Position numbers and translations under genes: made by a program. 36,718 bases of DNA, taken from a bacterium (GTDB lineage: Bacteria; Hydrothermota; DG-26; JAUXAN01). The number at the start of each line of letters is the position of its first letter. Within the stretch, counting starts at the first letter, position 1. A model generated the notes under the pieces. The model was not told the DNA's origin. It saw only the letters and a list, made by a program, of their open reading frames with translations, and did no database searches. The DNA lies in the NCBI GenBank assembly GCA_030619885.1, contig JAUXAN010000026.1, positions 1 to 36,718 of the forward strand, read 5' to 3'. Below, one piece after another: positions 33,051 through 36,718 of this stretch.

Positions 33051-34199
33051 TTATTTGCAATTTCTAATAAATGACTTCTCCATTGGCTTATCAGTGTCCA
33101 ATACGGTGCTGTTAGTTATGCTATAGTCGTCTTCACTCCCTTTTCTTCTTATTCCAAATGATACTTCTCGAATTCCGGATGATTTGTTAAATTGTAACTT
33201 AATTTGAAAATATCCTTTTCTGTTTGGAACAACTTTGTGATTCTTTCCCGAAGTGAAAATCATCAGTTCATTTCCTGAAGACAATATGTTGCCTGCAAGT
33301 TCGAGTTCATACTTGATTTGGCATTTTTCTTCTATTCCTGCATAAATGATCTTCAGTTTTGCATGGTCCTCTCTGGATATTATTGATTCGGATGGCTTTT
33401 TGTATGTATCTATCTTCATAGTAACTAAATCGAGAAAATCCTCTTCCGAACCTGAACTGCGAATTCCTACATCGATTGTGTGGATCCCGGAATACTTTTT
33501 AAAAACCATTTTTACGATGAAAAAACCAATACTATGTGCTTCCTTCGTGCTGAAATGCTGATTATCGAGAAATATACCTATCTCATTTTGTTTTTCTGTT
33601 TTCAAGCAGATAGTAAGAATATACTCTCTGACTTCTGTTTCGTAAACCTCGATTTTATGTAACTCTACATCTCTATGGACAAAAACCTGAGTTGCATAAT
33701 AAATTCCATCTGCAGTTGCTGTTACACCGACTCCTGTGTGAGTAAAATCTCTGTTCAGAATGTTCCTTCTATGCCCAGGGCTTAACATCCACCCCTCCAC
33801 GATCTTTGTAGGCAGAACATTAGTATTGTATCCATAGACAGTGAAGATATTCTCTGCCATAGACATCTCTGTAAGTCCGGCATTTCGAACTCTATCTCTC
33901 ACCTCATGATTTTTGGCAATTGGTGATGTATGTGAGAAATAATTTAATTCTCCCATCTCTTTAGAATGTTGTCTTGCAGCAAGTTCAAGTTTACTATCGT
34001 AAATGAGGGTACTAAGACGCTGTTTCTCCCTTTCTTCATTCACCAACTGAGATATCTCTTTCTCTAAAATTTCAATTCCTGAGATTGGTGGATAGACAGG
34101 TTCAAAGGATACTTTCTGTGCAATACCTGCCAGAGGAGTTAGAGAAAACACTACTAAAAGAAATGCTCTAAAACACTCTATTCTTCGATTTTGTATCAT
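33051..34199 (-). CDS. Secreted CAP/SCP-domain protein with duplicated C-terminal domain
   Basis: A 382-aa protein with a signal peptide ('FLLVVFSLTPLAGIA') and a CAP domain at about 45-175: 'LVNEEREKQRLSTLIYDSKLELAARQHSKEM' split, 'FSHTSP', 'DRVRNAG', 'AENIF', 'GWMLSPGHRRNILN', 'HTGVGV', the expected His/Glu/His pocket residues. Two related beta domains follow, each containing 'F(K/N)K.SGI', 'GIR..GSE(E/D)D' and ending 'DT' (about 195-285 and 285-375), an internal duplication. The role is extracellular or periplasmic; bacterial CAP proteins have no single known activity. The promoter -10 ends 8 nt before ATG 34199 and there is no ribosome site. Confidence 0.87.
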   Translation of the reverse strand: MIQNRRIECFRAFLLVVFSLTPLAGIAQKVSFEPVYPPISGIEILEKEISQLVNEEREKQRLSTLIYDSKLELAARQHSKEMGELNYFSHTSPIAKNHEVRDRVRNAGLTEMSMAENIFTVYGYNTNVLPTKIVEGWMLSPGHRRNILNRDFTHTGVGVTATADGIYYATQVFVHRDVELHKIEVYETEVREYILTICLKTEKQNEIGIFLDNQHFSTKEAHSIGFFIVKMVFKKYSGIHTIDVGIRSSGSEEDFLDLVTMKIDTYKKPSESIISREDHAKLKIIYAGIEEKCQIKYELELAGNILSSGNELMIFTSGKNHKVVPNRKGYFQIKLQFNKSSGIREVSFGIRRKGSEDDYSITNSTVLDTDKPMEKSFIRNCK

Positions 34200-34207
34200 C
34201 TTCCAAG

Positions 34208-34236
34208 ATAATAATAATTGAAAGTCAATCTGTCAA
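34208..34236 (-). promoter_or_regulatory. Promoter of the CAP-domain gene
   Basis: Minus strand: TTCTTTC then TTGACA (34236-34231), 17-nt spacer, TATTAT (34213-34208), then 8 nt to ATG 34199. Confidence 0.83.
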
Positions 34237-34255
34237 GAAAGAAGAAACCACAGCA

Positions 34256-34284
34256 TTGACATTCAGGTCGATTTTTGCTATATT
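34256..34284 (+). promoter_or_regulatory. Promoter of the amrS-like gene
   Basis: TTGACA (34256-34261), 17-nt spacer, TATATT (34279-34284), then 8 nt to ATG 34293. This mirrors the divergent CAP promoter, with only 19 nt between the two -35 boxes. Confidence 0.88.
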
Positions 34285-34292
34285 GTACTCCT

Positions 34293-35414
34293 ATGAAGGA
34301 GCTAACGAGAAGAGATTTTTTTAAAAAATCTTTAGCCACTGCCTCCATTACATTGTTATCTGGAAGCCTTCGTATGGTAGAGGCACAGGAGTTGGGCTTT
34401 ACGATTCCTAAAAAGGCAAGATACTATACAAAATTGGACAAAAAGAAAATCCAGTGTAATTTGTGTCCAAAGCAGTGCTATGTCACAGATGGGGCAAGAG
34501 GGGTATGTGAGGTAAGGGAAAATAGAGATGGTGAGTACTATACCTTGGTGTGGGGTAATCCCTGTGCCGTCCATATAGACCCGATTGAAAAAAAACCGCT
34601 CTTCCATTTTCTGCCAACGACCAATGCATTGTCGATCGCAACGGCAGGATGCAACATTGAATGTAAATATTGCCAGAACTGGCAAATATCCCAGGCAGTT
34701 CCGGAAGATACATATAACTACGAGTTACCCCCAGAGACTGTTGTTGCACTTGCTTTAAGAGAGAAATGCAAGACAATCGCTTATACCTACACCGAACCAT
34801 GTGTATTTTATGAATACATGCTTGAAACTTCGAAACTCGCAAGAGAATCTGGAATACGAAATCTCTGGATTACAAATGGCTTTCTCAATAAGGACCCCCT
34901 TTTAGAACTCTGTGACTTCCTTGACACTGCAAATGTTGATTTGAAAGGATTTACAGAAAAGTTCTATGCATCTGTCTGCAGCGGAGCACTCCATCCTGTT
35001 TTGAATACATTGAAGACATTGAAAAAAAGAAATGTACATTTTGAGATTACAAATCTCATTGTCCCAACCAAAAATGATGATATGGCAACCATTAGAAAAA
35101 TGTGTATGTGGATAAGGGATGAGTTGGGCGCCGACTACCCTCTCCACTTCTCAAGATTTCATCCTATGTACAAGTATAAAAATCTACCACCGACTCGAGT
35201 AGAAACACTCGAACAGGCAAGAAATACGGCACTTGATGTTGGTCTAAAATATGTCTATATAGGCAATGTCTACGGACATAAGGGCGAAAATACATACTGC
35301 CCAAATTGCAAAAAGGCTATTGTAAAAAGGACAGGTTTTTTTGTATCCGAATACAAAATTAAAAATGGGAAATGTCAGTATTGTGGATATAAAATCTATG
35401 GGGTTTGGGAGTAA
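34293..35414 (+). CDS. amrS: AmmeMemoRadiSam-type radical SAM enzyme (AmrS-like) with a twin-arginine leader
   Basis: A 373-aa protein. The N-terminus is a Tat-type leader, 'RRDFFKKS' plus the hydrophobic 'LATASITLLSGSL'. A Cys cluster 'CNLCPKQC' with 'GARGVCEVREN' follows, then the radical SAM motif 'CNIECKYC' (CxxxCxxC) in 'ATAGCNIECKYCQNWQIS', and 'YTYTEPCVFYEYM'. The C-terminus adds a CPNC...CQYC zinc-ribbon pair. This is the family linked to AMMECR1 and Memo proteins; neither partner is in the window. The start is ATG 34293, 8 nt after the -10, with no ribosome site; an earlier in-frame TTG lies in the promoter. ffh starts 3 nt after the stop. Confidence 0.9.
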   Translation: MKELTRRDFFKKSLATASITLLSGSLRMVEAQELGFTIPKKARYYTKLDKKKIQCNLCPKQCYVTDGARGVCEVRENRDGEYYTLVWGNPCAVHIDPIEKKPLFHFLPTTNALSIATAGCNIECKYCQNWQISQAVPEDTYNYELPPETVVALALREKCKTIAYTYTEPCVFYEYMLETSKLARESGIRNLWITNGFLNKDPLLELCDFLDTANVDLKGFTEKFYASVCSGALHPVLNTLKTLKKRNVHFEITNLIVPTKNDDMATIRKMCMWIRDELGADYPLHFSRFHPMYKYKNLPPTRVETLEQARNTALDVGLKYVYIGNVYGHKGENTYCPNCKKAIVKRTGFFVSEYKIKNGKCQYCGYKIYGVWE

Positions 35415-35417
35415 ATT

Positions 35418-36718
35418 ATGTTTGAGGAATTAACTAATCGTCTCCAAACTATTTTTCGCAAGTTACACAGCTATGGCAGACTGAGTGAGAAGGATGTGAG
35501 GACAGGTCTTCGTGAGATAAGGGTAGCTCTGCTCGAAGCGGATGTGAACTATAAGGTGGCAAAGGATTTTATCCATCGTATTGAAGAGAAAGCAGTTGGG
35601 AAAGAAGTTTTGCAGGGCTTGAGACCTGCCGATGCTTTAGTGAAAATAGTCTATGAAGAATTAACAAACCTTCTCGGAAGACAGAAGGTTGGGATAAATT
35701 TTTCATCCATACCAACTATAATTTCACTCGTCGGTCTGCAAGGTTCCGGCAAAACCACCACCGCATGTAAACTCGGTTTGAAGTTCAAAGCCAGAAAGCC
35801 ATTGCTTGTAGCCTGTGACTTTAAAAGACCTGCTGCTTACGAACAGCTCCAGATTCTCTCAAGACAGACAGGATTAGATTTCTTTGAAGTAAAAGAGAAA
35901 GATCTTACCAAACTCTGCAGGTCTGCGATAGAAAGTGCCGAAGAGAAAGATAATAGAATTGTTATATTAGATACTGCGGGCAGACTTCATATAGATGATG
36001 AGTTGATGGACGAACTGGTGCGAATAAGGAAGAAAATATCACCTTCAGAGACGATTTTAGTTGTAGACGGTGCCACAGGTCAGGATGCGGTGAATATAGC
36101 ATCGGAGTTCGACACTAAACTGGGTATAGATAGCATAATCTTGACGAAATTGGATGGTGATGCAAGGGGTGGTGGTGCACTGTCCATAAGAGCAGTTACA
36201 GGAAAACCAATAAAGTTTGTAGGTATGGGTGAAAAGGTAAAAGATTTGGCCGAGTTCTATCCGGACAGACTCGCATCGAGGATACTTGGAATGGGCGATG
36301 TATTATCTTTAATAGAGAAGACCGAAGCTGTATATGAAAAAAAGGAGGCGAAAAGATTAGAAACAAAGATGAGAAAGGAAACACTTACATTCGATGATTT
36401 TCTGCAACAATTAAAAGCAACGAAGAAGATGGGACCTTTAGAGGAGATAATAAAGATGATACCAGGTATGTCCGGTAAACTGCCTTTGGATTTAAAGATT
36501 GATGAAGATGCGATTGTGAAGGTCGAGGCTATAATAAACTCGATGACAAAAGAGGAGAGGGTCAAGCCACGTATAATAGATGGTTCGAGGAGAAAGAGGA
36601 TTGCAAAGGGGAGTGGAACGAGCGTGGAGGATGTGAATCAACTACTCCGTCAGTTCGAACTTGCAAAGAAACTCATGCGCAAACTCTCCAAAGGCAAATC
36701 CCCATTCAAATTTAGTGG
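35418..36718 (+). CDS. ffh: Signal recognition particle protein Ffh (3' partial)
   Basis: The reading frame opens at ATG 35418, 3 nt after the upstream stop (GGGAG ribosome site inside that gene's end), and is still open at the window edge after 433 codons, near full length for the family. N domain 'FEELTNRLQTIFRKLHSYGRLSEKDV'. GTPase G domain with 'GLQGSGKTTTACKL', 'ACDFKRPAAYEQL', 'ILDTAGRLHIDDELM' and 'TKLDGDARGGGAL'. The methionine-rich M domain has 'GPLEEIIKMIPGM' and the RNA-binding 'RRKRIAKGSGTSVEDVNQLL'. It binds signal peptides on ribosomes and delivers them to FtsY; FtsY and the SRP RNA are not in the window. Confidence 0.97.
   Translation, partial: MFEELTNRLQTIFRKLHSYGRLSEKDVRTGLREIRVALLEADVNYKVAKDFIHRIEEKAVGKEVLQGLRPADALVKIVYEELTNLLGRQKVGINFSSIPTIISLVGLQGSGKTTTACKLGLKFKARKPLLVACDFKRPAAYEQLQILSRQTGLDFFEVKEKDLTKLCRSAIESAEEKDNRIVILDTAGRLHIDDELMDELVRIRKKISPSETILVVDGATGQDAVNIASEFDTKLGIDSIILTKLDGDARGGGALSIRAVTGKPIKFVGMGEKVKDLAEFYPDRLASRILGMGDVLSLIEKTEAVYEKKEAKRLETKMRKETLTFDDFLQQLKATKKMGPLEEIIKMIPGMSGKLPLDLKIDEDAIVKVEAIINSMTKEERVKPRIIDGSRRKRIAKGSGTSVEDVNQLLRQFELAKKLMRKLSKGKSPFKFS

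Overview
This window looks like part of the chromosome of an AT-rich, Gram-negative-type bacterium. The outer-membrane signs are an LptF/LptG pair, a large beta-barrel-like protein ending in Phe, a PorV/PorQ-family protein and a FlgD-like C-terminal sorting domain. Together with type IV pilus and polyprenyl-sugar transferase genes, these fit an uncultured FCB-related lineage (WOR-3/Stahlbacteria/Zixibacteria-like). That placement is inference from gene content; no database was searched.

Layout. 1-2790: the 3' end of a secreted protein, a terminator, then a GAF/sigma54-activator gene overlapping an AIM24-family gene. 2793-9577 (minus): dnaN, a 1078-aa beta-barrel candidate, a BatA/VWA protein and a small metallopeptidase. 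9578-11428: the replication-origin neighbourhood, with dnaA flanked on both sides by DnaA boxes; the dnaA-dnaN gap also carries a DnaA-trio-like unwinding element. Genes left of the origin mostly read left and those right of it mostly read right. 11429-14267: lptF-lptG and three tRNAs (Thr-CGU, Gly-GCC, and one with a CAU anticodon). 14441-18189: radical SAM plus Nudix genes, then a minus-strand operon of sugar transferase, HAD phosphatase and acpS. 18313-27731: ftsK, a nitroreductase, hypF, then porV-like, yajC, def, fmt, rsmB. 27967-33035: pilC, a PilS-like kinase, a transglutaminase-fold protein and an ABC ATPase. 33051-36718: a CAP-domain protein divergent from an AmrS-like radical SAM gene, followed by ffh running off the end.

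Two patterns cut across genes. First, promoters are unusually legible: many have a T-tract, then CTTGACA, a 15-17 nt spacer and a -10 hexamer placed about 8 nt before the start codon, so the first genes of operons would be transcribed as leaderless mRNAs. Genes inside operons instead use Shine-Dalgarno sites or overlapping starts. Second, several intergenic regions hold degenerate dispersed repeats whose ends abut the outward-facing -35 hexamers. I see no CRISPR array, insertion sequence, prophage or rRNA gene. All calls come from reading the sequence and the translated frames; no similarity search or structure prediction was run.
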